64,000 nt of DNA from Panulirus ornatus (lineage: Eukaryota; Arthropoda; Malacostraca; Decapoda; Palinuridae), in NCBI RefSeq assembly GCF_036320965.1, contig NC_092235.1:12235239-12299238 (forward strand). The letters run 5' to 3'. A program made the translations under genes and the position numbers. Positions 32,928 through 44,639 of this stretch are shown here, piece by piece. A model generated the notes under the pieces. The model saw only the letters and a program-made list of their open reading frames with translations. It had not been told where the DNA came from and did no database searches. How positions within the stretch are numbered: the stretch's first letter is position 1; each line of letters starts with the position of its first letter.

Positions 32928-35900
32928 CGAACACTCCCCGCGTGACTCCTTCTTCTGTTTCCCCTTTTAGAAAGTTAAAATACAAGGAGGGGAGGGTTTC
33001 TGACCCCCTGCTCCCGTCCCCTTTAGTCGCCTTCTACAACACATGAGGAATACGTGGGAAGTATTCGTTCTCCCCTATCCCCAGGGATTGGGGTAACTAA
33101 TTGTGTGTGGATGTAACCAAGATGAGAAAAAAGGAGAGACAGGTAGTATGTTTGAGGAAAGGAACCTGGATGTTTTGGCTCTGAGTGAAACAATGCTCAA
33201 GGGTAAAGGGGAAGAGTGGTTTGGGAATGCCTTGGGAGTAAAGTCAGGGGTTAGTGAGAGGACAAGAGCAAGGGAAGGAGTAGCAGTCCTCCTGAAACAG
33301 GAGTGGTGGGAGTATGTGATAGAGTGTAAGAAAGTAAACTCTAGATTGATATGGGTAAAACTGAAAGTTGATGGAGAGAGATGGGTGATTAGTGGTGCAT
33401 ATGCACCTGGGCATGAGAAAAAAGATCATGAGAGGCAAGTGTTTTGGGAGCAGCTGAATGAATGTGTTAGTGGTTTTGATGCACAAGACCGGGTTATAGT
33501 GATGGGTGATTTGAATGCAAAGGTGAGTAATGTGGCAGTTGAGGGAATAATTGGTATACATGGGGTGTTCAGTGTTGTAAATGGAAATGGTGAAGAGCTT
33601 GTACATTTATGTGCTGAAAAAGGACTGGTGATTGGGAATACCTGGTTTAAAAAGCGAGATATACATAAGTATACGTATGTAAGTAGGAGAGATGGCCAGA
33701 GAGCATTACTGGATTACGTGTTAATGATAGGCACACGAAAGAGCGAGTTTTGGATGTTAATGTGCTGAGAGGTGCAACTGGAGGGATGTCTGATCATTAT
33801 CTTGTGGAGGCGAAGGTGAAGATTTGTAGGGGTTTTCAGAAAAGAGAGAATGTTGGGGTGAAAAGAGTGTTGAGAGTAAGTGAGCTTGGGAAGGAGACTT
33901 GTGTGAGGAAGTACCAGGAGAGACTGAGTACAGAATGGAAAAAGGTGAGAACAAAGGAGGTAAGGGGAGTGGGGGAGGAATGGGATGTATTTAGGGAAGC
34001 AATGATGGCTTGCGCTAAAGATGCTTGTGGCATGAGAAGCATGGGAGGTGGGTTGATTAGAAAGGGTAGTGAGTGGTGGGATGAAGAAGTAAGATTATTA
34101 GTGAAAGAGAAGTGAGAGGCATTTGGACGATTTTTGCAGGGAAAAAATGCAAATAAGTGGGAGAGGTACAAAAGAAAGAGGCAGGAGGTCAAGAGAAAGG
34201 TGCAAGAGGTGAAAAAGAGGGCAAATGAGAGTTGGGGTGAGAGAGTATCGTTAAATTTTAGGGAGAATAAAAAGATGTTTTGGAAGGAGGTAATTAAGTG
34301 CGTAAGACAAGGGAGCAAATGGGAACTTCAGTGAAGGGGGCTAAATGGGGAGATGATAACAAGATGGAGTGAGTATTTTGAAGGTTTCTTCAATGTGTTT
34401 GATGATAGTTGCAGATATAGGGTGTTTTGGTCGAGGTAGTGTGCAAAGTGAGAGGGTTAGGGAAAATGATTTGGTAAACAGAGAAGAGGTAGTAAAAGCT
34501 TTGCCAAAGATGAAAGCCGGCGAGGCAGCAGGTTTGGACAGTACTGCAGTGGAATTTATTAAAAAAGGGGGTGACTGTACTGTTGACTGGTTGGTAAGGT
34601 TATTTAATGTATGTATGATTCATGGTGAGGTGCCTGAGGATTGGCGGAAAGCGTGCATAGTGCCATTGTACAAAGGCAAAGGGAATAAGAGTGAGTGCTC
34701 AAATTACAGAGGTATAAGTTTGTTGAGTATTCCTGGGAAATTATATGGGAGGGTATTGATTGAGAGGGTGAAGGCATGTACAGAGCATCAGATTGGGGAA
34801 GAGCAGTGTGGTTTCAGAAGTGGTAGAGGATGTGTGGATCAGGTGTTTGCTTTGAGGAATGTATACGAGAAATACTTAGAAAAGCAAATGGATTTGTATG
34901 TAGCACTTATGGATCTGGAGAAGGCATATGATAGAGTTGATAGAGATGCTCTGTGGAAGGTATTAAGAATATATGGTGTGGGTGGCAAGTTGTTAGAAGC
35001 AGTGAAAAGTTTTTATCGAGGATGTAAGGCATGTGTACCTGTAGGAAGAGAGGAAAGTGATTGGTTCTCAGTGAATGTAGGTTTGCGCAGGGGTGTGTAA
35101 TGTCTCCATGGTTGTTTAATTTGTTTATGGATGGTGTTGTTAGGGAGGTGAATGCAAGAGTTTTGGAAAGAGGGGCAAGTATGCAGTCTGTTGTGGATGA
35201 GAGAGCTTGGGAAGTGAGTCAGTTGTTGTTCGCTGATGATACAGTGCTGGTGGTTGATTCATGCGAGAAACTGCAGAAGCTGGTGACTGAGTTTGGTAAA
35301 GTGTGTGAAAAAAGGAAGTTGAGAGTAAATGTGAATATAAATGTGAATAAGAGGAAGGTTATTAGGTACAGTAGGGTTGAGGGTCAAGTCAATTGGGAGG
35401 TAAGTTTGAATGGAGAAAAACTGGAGGAAGCACAGTGTTTTAGATATCTTGGAGCGGATGGAAGGGGAGGGGGCAAGAATTCTGGGAGCCTTGAAGAATG
35501 TTTGGAAGCCGAGAACATTATCTCAGAATGCAAAAATGGGTATGTTTGAAGGAATAGTGGTTCCAACAATGTTGTATGGTTGCGAGGCGTGTGCTATGGA
35601 TAGAGTTGTGCGCAGGAGGGTGGATGTGCTGGAAATGAGATGTCTGAGGCCAATATGTGGTGTGAGGTGGTTTGACTAAGTAATGTAAGGGTAAGAGAGA
35701 TGTGTGGAAATAAAAAGAGTGTGGTTGAGAGAGCAGAAGAGGGTGTTTTGAAATGGTTTGGTCACATGCAGAGAATGAGTGAGGAAAGATTGACCAAGAG
35801 GATATATGTGTCAGAGGTGGAGGGAACGAGGAGAAGTGGGAGACCAAATTGGAGGTGGAAAGATGGAGTGAAAAAGATTTTGAGTGATCAGGGCCTGAAC

Positions 35901-36430
35901 ATGCAGGAGGGTGAAAGGCATGCAAGGAACAGAGTGAATTGGAACGATGTGGTATACCAGGGTCGACGTGCTGTCAATGGATTGAACCAGGGAATGTGAA
36001 GTGTCTGGGGTAAACCATGGAAAGTTCTGTGGGGCCTGGATGTGGATAGGGAGCTGTGGTTTCGGTGCATTATTACATGACAGCCAGAGACTGAGTGTGA
36101 ACAAATGGGGCCTTTGTTGTCTTTTCCTAGCGCTACCTTGCACACATGAGGGGGGAGGGGGTTGTTATTCCATGTGTGGCGAGGTAGCAATGGGAATAAA
36201 TAAAGGCAGACAGTATGAATTATGTACAGTGTATATATGTATATGTTTGTGTGAGTATATATATATGTATACATTGAGATGTATAGGTATGTATATTTGC
36301 GTGTGTGGACGTGTATGTATATACATGTGTATGTGGGTGGGTTGGGCCATTCTTTCGTCCGTTTCCTTGCGCTACCTCACTAACGCGGGAGACAGCGACA
36401 AAGGAAAATTAATAAATAAATAAAAAATAC
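32928..36430 (+). mobile_element. RTE LINE copy R12, inserted in R11, with inverted 5' end
   Basis: Complete copy interrupted only by decay. Its first roughly 155 bp (32928-33085, the LINE head and start of the ORF) are inverted. From about 33086 it runs forward from the VCGCNQDEKK block of the endonuclease to a long-type 3'UTR and tail (36360-36430). The target-site duplication GTTTGAATGGA at 32917-32927 recurs as GTCTGAATGGA at 36431-36441. Endonuclease motifs (LSETMLKG, GAYAPG, MGDLNAK) and RT motifs (FADDTVLVVDS) are legible, but at least six frameshifts or stops break the ORF. Confidence 0.92.
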
Positions 36431-37339
36431 GTCTGAATGGAGAAAAACTGGAGGAAGTGAAGTGTTTTAGATATCTGGGAATGGATTTGGCTGCAGATGG
36501 AACCATGGAAGCGGAAGTGAGTCACTGGGCAGGCGAGGGGGCAAAGGTTCTCGGAGCATTAAAGAATAAGTTGAAGGTGAGAACATTATATCGGAGCAAA
36601 AATGGGTATGTTTGAAGGAATAGTGATTCCAACAATGTTATATGGTTGCAAGGCATAGGCTATAGATAGGATTGTGCAGGAGGAGGGTGGATGTGTTGGA
36701 AATGAGATGTTTGAGGACAATATGTGGTGTGAGGTGGTTTGATCGAGCAAGTAATGAAAGGGTAAGAGAGATGTGTAGTAATAAAAAGAGTGTGGTTGAG
36801 AAAGCAAAAGAGGGTGTATTGAAATGGTTTAGTCACATGGAGAGAATGAGTGAGGAAAGATTGACAAAGAGGATATATGACTCAGAGGTGGAGGGAATGA
36901 GGAGAAGTGGGAGACCAAATTGGAGGTGGAAGGATGGAGTGAAAAAGATTTTGAAATCGGAGCCTGAACATACAGGAGGGTGAAAGGCGTGTAAGGAATA
37001 GAGTGAATTGGAGCGATGTGGTATCCCAGGGCCGACATGCTGTCAATGGATTGAACCAGGGTATGTGAAGTGTAGGGGGTAAACCACAGAAAGTTTTGTA
37101 GGGCTTGGATGTGGAAAGGGAGCTGTGATTTCAGTGCATTAAACATGACAGCTTGAGAATGAATGTGAATAAATGTGGCCTTTGTTGTCTTTTCCTAGTG
37201 CCACCTCACACGCGAGAGGGGGGAGGGGGGGTGCTGTTTTATGCATGGTGGGGTGGTGACGGGAATGGATGAAGGCAGCAGGTATGAAAATGTACATGTG
37301 TATATATGTATAAGTCTGTGTATGTATATGTGTGTATAC
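36431..37339 (+). mobile_element. RTE LINE copy R11, part 2 (RT C-terminus and 3'UTR)
   Basis: Resumes exactly where part 1 stopped (GAATGGAGAAAAACTGG), then FRYLGMDLAADG, the RT C-terminal region and a long-type 3'UTR. It is interrupted at 37339 by the Penelope-like element and continues for 70 bp at 38748-38816. Confidence 0.88.
37328..37339. repeat. target-site duplication, left of the Penelope-like element
   Basis: ATGTGTGTATAC, identical to 38736-38747. Both lie in the 3'UTR of R11. Confidence 0.85.
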
Positions 37340-38735
37340 TCCTATGAGTCCACTGAGAAAATGAAATACGATAAGTTCCCAAGTGCACTTTTGTGAGATA
37401 ATCACATCATCAGGGGAGACACGAGAGAAATATAACAGTCAATTCATATACAACGAAGAGACGTAGCTAGGACGCCATTTGGTAAACAAGCATTTCATAA
37501 ACTTACCATTTTACAAATTTCATCAACAATAAAGTTATCTAATTTGTACAGACCATCACTAATATTAAGATCATAATTCTTTGTGTTTTTAATAATAGAA
37601 GATTCAATGATATTTCTGGTGATAATAGAGTTAGAGTTAATAACTGAGATGGCATTACTCCAGTCAATACAATGATCATAGTTTTAATGTGACTAAACAA
37701 GGCATTTGATTCTTGTCCCATTCTTATACTATATCAATGTTGCTCAAGTCTAACAGAAAGATCCTTACCAGTCTGCCCAACATAAAACTTCTCAAAATTT
37801 CTATATGGCACTTTATAGATGCACCTAGGAGAATCTTCTGGTGAATTCCTGATTAAGATATTCTTTATAGTATCAGTGTTGCTGAAGACAACATTTACAT
37901 TAAAGGATTTAAGCAACATGGGAAGTAAAGTAAAATTATCATTAAAAGGGAAAACTCAAAGATTCTTGGTGTCAATGGGAGGTTTGGGCTCAACTCTATA
38001 AAATGATTTCTATGCTAACTTAAGGGATTTATCAATGAAAGATCTAGGGTACTTTAACTTAGATCTAATAGATTATATCTTCTCAAACTCATCATCGATA
38101 TACTCTGGACTGCAAATACATAATGCCCTAAGGAACGTAGATTGAAATGATGATAATTCAACTCTCATGTTGAGATGAGTAATAATGGATATATGAGCAT
38201 ACATTGGAGGTTTCTGTATATGCTAAACTTAAACTTGTTTCCTTGCCTATGGATCATGCAATCTAAAAATGGTAACATACCATTATTTTCATTTTCTACA
38301 TTAAATTTGATGGAAGGTACTAAATTGTTAAGTAACGGGGAAACATTTGTAAATTTTCATTGTTGGCCAAACACAAAGAACATCATCCAAATACCCAAAC
38401 CAAATTGCATTAGAAGGTAAGATATCCTTCAGTAATTTGGTTTAAAAAAATTCCATATAAAGATTACTTAGTAATCTTTATATGGAATTGTTGATAAAAT
38501 TTGTAAAATGATAAGTTTATGATACGTTTGTCTGTTTTGGACAATCGCATGTTTACCAAATGGCGTCCTAGCTACGTCTCTTTGTTGTATATGAACTGAT
38601 TGTTATATTTTTCTTCTGTTTCCTCTGATGATGTGATTATTACACGAACGTGCACTTGGGAACTTATCGTGTTTCATTTTCCCTGTGGACTCATAGATAT
38701 ATACTTGATCACGTGCAAAATTGTGCTCCTTTCTA
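37340..38735 (-). mobile_element. Penelope-like element with inverted pseudo-LTRs
   Basis: 1.4-kb element on the minus strand. Its decayed RT C-terminal region (about 38420-37920, for example FLRALCICSPEYIDDE and SKLKYPRSFIDKSLKLA) leads into a GIY-YIG endonuclease domain: CIYKVPYRNFEKFYVGQTGK at about 37830-37760, with LSVRLEQH after it. This fusion is the hallmark of Penelope-like elements. Terminal arms 37340-37533 and 38488-38698 are inverted copies differing by an indel of about 25 bp. The right end has about 37 bp extra (38699-38735). A perfect 37-bp palindrome (38451-38487) marks the junction of body and right arm. A 12-bp exact target-site duplication flanks it. Several stops, and most of the RT is missing. 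Confidence 0.88.
38451..38487. repeat. perfect 37-bp palindrome in the Penelope-like element
   Basis: TTCCATATAAAGATTACT, one spacer base, then its exact reverse complement. It sits precisely where the body meets the inverted right pseudo-LTR, so it may mark a fold-back or template-switch point. Confidence 0.93.
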
Positions 38736-38747
38736 ATGTGTGTATAC
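38736..38747. repeat. target-site duplication, right of the Penelope-like element
   Basis: Exact copy of the 12 bp at 37328-37339. Confidence 0.85.
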
Positions 38748-38816
38748 GTCGAAATGTATAGGTAGGTATATGTGCGTGTGTGAGCATTTATATATATGCA
38801 CGCGTATGTAGGTGGG
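38748..38816 (+). mobile_element. RTE LINE copy R11, part 3 (end of 3'UTR)
   Basis: Continues the R11 3'UTR (GAAATGTATAGGTAGGTATA and the GTGTGTGAGCAT stretch) after the Penelope-like element. It is cut before the tail hairpin where copy R13 begins. Confidence 0.75.
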
Positions 38817-38975
38817 TGATGGGTAATTTGAATGCAAAAGTGAGTAATGTGGCAGTTGAGGGTATAATTGTTGTCGGTGGGGTGCTTGGTGTTGTAAATG
38901 GAAATGGTGAAGAGCTTGTAGATTTGTGTGCTGAAAAAGGACTGGTGATTGGGAACACCTGGTTTAAAAGGAGAT
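38817..38975 (+). mobile_element. RTE LINE copy R13, part 1 (endonuclease fragment)
   Basis: Encodes GNLNAKVSNVAVEGII through VDLCAEKGLVIGNTWFK. It stops at TTAAAAGGAGAT (38964-38975), and the copy resumes at 44640 with TTAAAAGAGAT and the next expected residues (DIHKYTYV). The catalytic-type D of the MGDLNA motif reads N here. Confidence 0.82.
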
Positions 38976-40566
38976 CTTTTCTTTTTTTTCTTTTCCTTTG
39001 TCGCTGTCTCCCGCGTTTGCGAGGTAGCGCAAGGAAACAGACGAAAGAAATGGCCCAACCCACCCCCATACACATATATATATACATACATCCACACACG
39101 CAAATATACATACCTACACAGCTTTCCATGGTTTACCCCAGACGCTTCACATGCCCTCATTCAATCCATTGACAGCACGTCAACCCCAGTATACCACATC
39201 GATCCAATTCACTCCATTCTTTGCCCTCCTTTCACCCTCCTGCATGTTCAGGCCCCGATCACACAAAATCTTTTTCACTCCATCTTTCCACCTCCAATTT
39301 GGTCTCCCTCTTCTCCTCGTTCCCTCCACCTCCGACACATATATCCTCTTGGTCAATCTTTCCTCGCTCATTCTCTCCATGTGCCCAAACCATTTCAAAA
39401 CACCCTCTTCTGCTCTCTCAACCACGCTCTTTTTATTTCCACACATCTCTCTTACCCTTACGTTACTTACTCGATCAAACCACCTCACACCACACATTGT
39501 CCTCAAACATCTCATTTCCAGCACATCCATCCTCCTGCGCACAACTCTATCCATAGCCCACGCCTCACAACCATACAACATTGTTGGAACCACTATTCCT
39601 TCAAACATAGCCATTTTTGCTTTCTGAGATAATGTTCTCGACTTCCACACATTCTTCAAGGCTCCCAGAATTTTCGCCCCCTCCCCCACCCTATGATCCA
39701 CTTCCGCTTCCATGGTTCCATCCGCTGCCAGATCCACTCCCAGATATCTAAAACACTTTACTTCCTCCAGTTTTTCTCCATTCAAACTTACCTCCCAATT
39801 GACTTGACACTCAACCCTACTGTACCTAATAACCTTCCTCTTATTCACATTTACTCTTAACTTTCTTCTTTCACACACTTTACCAAACTCAGTCACCAGC
39901 TTCTGCAGTTTCTCACATGAATCAGCCACCAGCGCTGTATCATCAGCAAACAACAACTGACTCACTTCCCAAGCTCTCTCATCCACAACAGACTTCATAC
40001 TTGCCCCTCCTTTCCAAAACTTTTGCATTCACCTCCCTAACAACACCATCCATAAACAAATTAAACAACCATGGAGACATCACACATCCCTGCCGCAAAC
40101 CTACATTCACTGAGAACCAATAACTTTCCTCTCTTCCTACACGTACACATGCCTTACATCCTCGATAAAAACTTTTCACTGCTTCTAACAACTTGCCTCC
40201 CACACCATATATTCTTAATACCTTCCACAGAGCATCTCTATCAACTCTATCATATGACTTCACCAGATCCATAAATGCTACATACAAATCCATTTGCTTT
40301 TCTAAGTATTTCTCACATACATTCTTCAAAGCAAACACCTGATCCACACATCCTCTACCACTTCTGAAACCACACTGCTCTTCCCCAATCTGATGCTCTG
40401 TACATGACTTCACCCTCTCAATCAATACCCTCCCTTATAATTTACCAGGAATACTCAACAAACTTATACCTCTGTAATTTGAGCACTCACTCTTATCCCC
40501 TTTGCCTTTGTACAATGTCACTATGCAAGCATTCCGAAAATCCTCAGGCACCTCACCATGAGTCTC
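38976..40566 (-). mobile_element. RTE LINE copy R14a, first unit of a three-LINE array
   Basis: Minus-strand, short-3'UTR copy. Tail hairpin at 38998-39030; the ORF C-terminus and RT (FADDTALVADS near 39945) are legible over 40425-39180. It ends at the TCACCATGAGTC point near 40560, the same base at which unit R14b ends. It shares with R14b diagnostic changes such as CCCTTATAATTT at 40431 and CATGACTTCACC at 40404. Confidence 0.9.
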
Positions 40567-42144
40567 TTTTTTTTTTTCTTTGTCGCTGTCTCCCGCGTTT
40601 GTGAGGTAGCGCAAGGAAACAGACGAAAGGAATGGCCCAACCCACCCCCATACACATGTATATACATACGTCCACACACGCAAATATACATACCTACACA
40701 GCTTTCCATTGTTTACCCCAGACGCTTCACATGCCTTGATTCAATCCATTGACAGCACGTCAACCCCAGTATACCACATAGATCCAATTCACTCTATTCC
40801 TTCCCCTCTTTTCACCCTCCTGCATGTTCAGGCCCCGATCACTCAAAATCTTTTTCACTCCATCTTTCCACCTCCAATTTGGTCTCCCACTTCTCCTCGT
40901 TCCCTCCACCTCCGACACATATATCCTCTTGGTCAATCTTTCCTCACCCATTCTCTCCATGTGCCCAAACCATTTCAAAACACCCTCTTCTGCTCTCTCA
41001 ACCACGCTCTTTTTATTTCCACACATCTCTCTTACCCTTATGTTACTTACTCGATCAAACCACCTCACACCACACATTGTCCTCAAACATCTCATTTCCA
41101 GCACATCCATCCTCCTGCGCACAACTCTATCCATAGTCCACGCCTCACAACCATACAACATTGTTGGAACCACTATTCCTTCAAACATACCCATTTTTGC
41201 TTTCCGAGATAATGTTCTCGACTTCCACACATTCTTCAAGGCTCCCAGAATTTTCGCCCCCTCCCCCACCCTATGATCCACTTCCGATTCCATGGTTCCA
41301 TCCGCTGCCAGATCCACTCCCAGATATCTAAAACACTTTACTTCCTCCAGTTTTCCTCCATTCAAACTTACCTCCCAATTGACTTGACCCTCAACCCTAC
41401 TGTACCTAATAACCTTCCTCTTATTCACATTTACTCTTAACTTTCTTCTTTCACACACTTTACCAAACTCAGTCACCAGCTTCTGCAGTTTCTCACATGA
41501 ATCAGCCACCAGCGCTGTATCATCAGCAAACAACAACTGACTCACTTCCCAAGCTCTCTCATCCACAACAGACTTCATACTTGCCCCTCTTTCCAAAACT
41601 TTTGCATTCACCTCCCTAACAACCACATCCATAAACAAATTAAACAACCATGGAGACATCACACATCCCTGCCGCAAACCTACATTCACTGAGAACCAAT
41701 CACTTTCCTCTCTTCCTACACGTACACATGCCTTAAATCCTCGATAAAAATTTTCACTGCTTCTAACAACTTGCCTCCCACACCATATATTCTTAATACC
41801 TTCCACAGAGCATCTCTATCAACTCTATCATATGCCTTCAACAGATCCATAAATGCTACATACAAATCCATTTGCTTTTCTAAGTATTTCTCACATACAT
41901 TCTTCAAAGCAAACACCTGATCCACACATCCTCTACCACTTCGGAAACCACACTGCTCTTCCCCAATCTGATGCTCTGTACATGACTTCACCCTCTCAAT
42001 CAATACCCTCCCTTATAATTTACCAGGAATACTCAACAAACTTATACCTCTGTAATTTGAGCACTCACTCTTAGCCCCTTTGCCTTTGTACAATGTCACT
42101 ATGCAAGCATTCCGAAAATCCTCAGGCACCTCACCATGAGTCTC
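40567..42144 (-). mobile_element. RTE LINE copy R14b, second unit of the array
   Basis: Nearly identical to R14a, offset by about 1582 bp, and truncated at the same parent position. A 348-codon RT frame (41806-40760) contains the QGCVMSPWLFNLFM and FADD motifs. The repeat of both ends and private variants indicates tandem duplication rather than two independent insertions. Confidence 0.9.
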
Positions 42145-44639
42145 TCTTTTTTTTTTTTCTGTCACTGTCTACCGCATTTGCGAGGTAGCGCAAGGAAACA
42201 GACGAAAGAAATGGCCCAACCCACCCCCATACACATGTATATACATACATCCACACACGCAAATATACATACCTACACAGCTTTCCATGGTTTACCCCAG
42301 ACGCTTCACATGCCCTGATTCAATCTACTGACAGCATGTCAACCCCGGTATACCACATCGATCCAATTCACTCTATTCCTTCCCCTCTTTTCACCCTCCA
42401 GCAGGTTCAGGCCCCGATCACTCAAAATCTTTTTCACTCCATCTTTCCACCTCCAATTTGGTCTCCCACTTCTCCTCGTTCCCTCTACCTCCGACACATA
42501 TATCCTCTTTGTCAATCTTTCCTCACTCATTCTCTCCATGTGCCCAAAACATTTCAAAACACCCTCTTCTGCTCTCTCAACCACGCTCTTTTTATTTCCA
42601 CACATCTCTCTTACCCTTACGTTACTTACTCGATCAAACCACCTCACACCACACATTGTCCTCAAACATCTCATTTCCAGCACATCCATCCTCCTGCACA
42701 CAACTCTATCCATAGCCTACGCCTCGCAACCATAAAACATTGTTGGAACCACTATTCCTTCAAACATACCCATTTTTGCTTTCCGAGATAATGTTCTCGA
42801 CTTCCACACATTCTTCAAGGCTCCCAGAATTTTCGCCCCCTCCCCCACCCTATGATCCACTTCCGATTCCATGGTTCCATCCGCTGCCAGATCCACTCCC
42901 AGATATCTAAAACACTTTACTTCCTCCAGTTTTTCTCCATTCAAACTTACCTCCCAATTGACTTGACCCTCAACCACACTGTATCAATAACCTTCCTCTT
43001 ATTCACATTTACTCTTAACTTTCTTCTTTCACACACTTTACCAAACTCAGTCACCAGCTTCTGCAGTTTCTCACATGAATCAGCCACCAGCGCTGTATCA
43101 TCAGCGAACAACAACTGACTCACTTCCCAAGCTCTCTCATCCACAACAGACTTCATACTTGCCCCTCTTTCCAAAACTCTTGCATTTACCTCCCTAACAA
43201 CCCCATCCATAAACAAATTAAACAACCATGGAGACATCACACATCCCTGCCGCAAACCTACATTCACTGAGAACCAATCACTTTCCTCTCTTCCTACACG
43301 TACACATGCCTTACATCCTCGATAAAAACTTTTCACTGCTTCTAACAACTTGCCTCCCACACCATATATTCTTAATACCTTCCACAGAGCATCTCTATCA
43401 ACTCTATCATATGCCTTCTCCAGATCCATAAATGCTACATACAAATCCATTTCCTTTTCTAAGTATTTCTCACATACATTCTTCAAAGCAAACACCTGAT
43501 CCACACATCCTCTACCACTTCAGAAACCACACTGCTCTTCCCCAATCTGATGCTCTGTACATGCCTTCACCCTCTCAATCAATACCCTCCCATATAATTT
43601 ACCAGGAATATTCAACAAACTTATACCTCTGTAATTTGAGCACTCACTCTTATCCCCTTTGCCTTTGTACAATGGCACTATGCACGCATTCCGCCAATCC
43701 TCAGGCACCTCACCATGAGTCATACATACATCAAATAACCTTACCAACCAGTCAATAATACAGTCACCCCCTTTTTTAATAAATTCCACTGCAATACCAT
43801 CCAAACCTGCTGCCTTGCCGGCTTTCATCTTCCGCAAAGCTTTTACTACCTCTTCTCTGTTTACCAAATCATTTTCCCTAACCCTCTCACTTTGCACACC
43901 ACCTCGACCAAAACACCCTATATCTGCCACTCTATCATCAAACACATACAACAAACCTTCAAAATACTCACTCCATCTCCTTCTCACATCATCACTACTT
44001 GTTATCACCTCCCCATTTGCGCCCTTCACTGAAGTTCCCATTTGCTCCCTTGTCTTACGCACTTTATTTACCTCATTCCAGAACATCTTTTTATTCTCCC
44101 TAAAATTTAATGATACTCTCTCACCCCAACTCTCATTTGCCCTCTTTTTCACCTCTTGCACCTTCACTTGACCTCCTGTCTCTTTCTTTTATACATCTCC
44201 CACTCAATTGCATTTTTCCCCTGCAAAAATCGTCCAAATGCCTCTCTCTTCTCTTTCACTAATAATCTTACTTCTTCATCCCACCACTCACTACCCTTTC
44301 TAATCAACCAACCTCCCACTCTTCTCATGCCACAAGCATCTTTTGCACAATCCATCACTGATTCCCTAAATACATCCCATTCCTCCCCCACTCCCCTTAC
44401 TTCCATTGTTCTCACCTTTTTCCATTCTGTACTCAGTCTCTCCTGGTACTTCCTCACACAAGTCTCCTTCCCAAGCTCACTTACCCTCACCACCCTCTTC
44501 ACCCCAACATTCACTCTTCTTTTCTGAAAACCCATACAAATCTTCACCTTAGCCTCCACAAGATAATGATCAGACATCCCTACAGTTGCACCTCTCAGCA
44601 CATTAACATCCAAAAGTCTCTCTTTCGTGCGCCTGTCAA
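42145..44639 (-). mobile_element. RTE LINE copy R14c, third and longest unit
   Basis: Same orientation and tail as units a and b, but it continues past their truncation point through the RT N-terminus and linker to the end of the endonuclease (LLDVNVLRGATVGMSDHYLV near 44600), stopping at 44639. RT motifs are intact in pieces (43504-42947, 44167-43520); small frameshifts near 42985, 43520 and 44165 break the ORF. It lacks the two private variants of a and b. Confidence 0.9.

Noticed and set aside
38976..44639. Regular repeats suggesting a CRISPR-like or satellite array
   Set aside because: The units are LINE copies of more than 1.5 kb with RT coding sequence, not short repeats with spacers.
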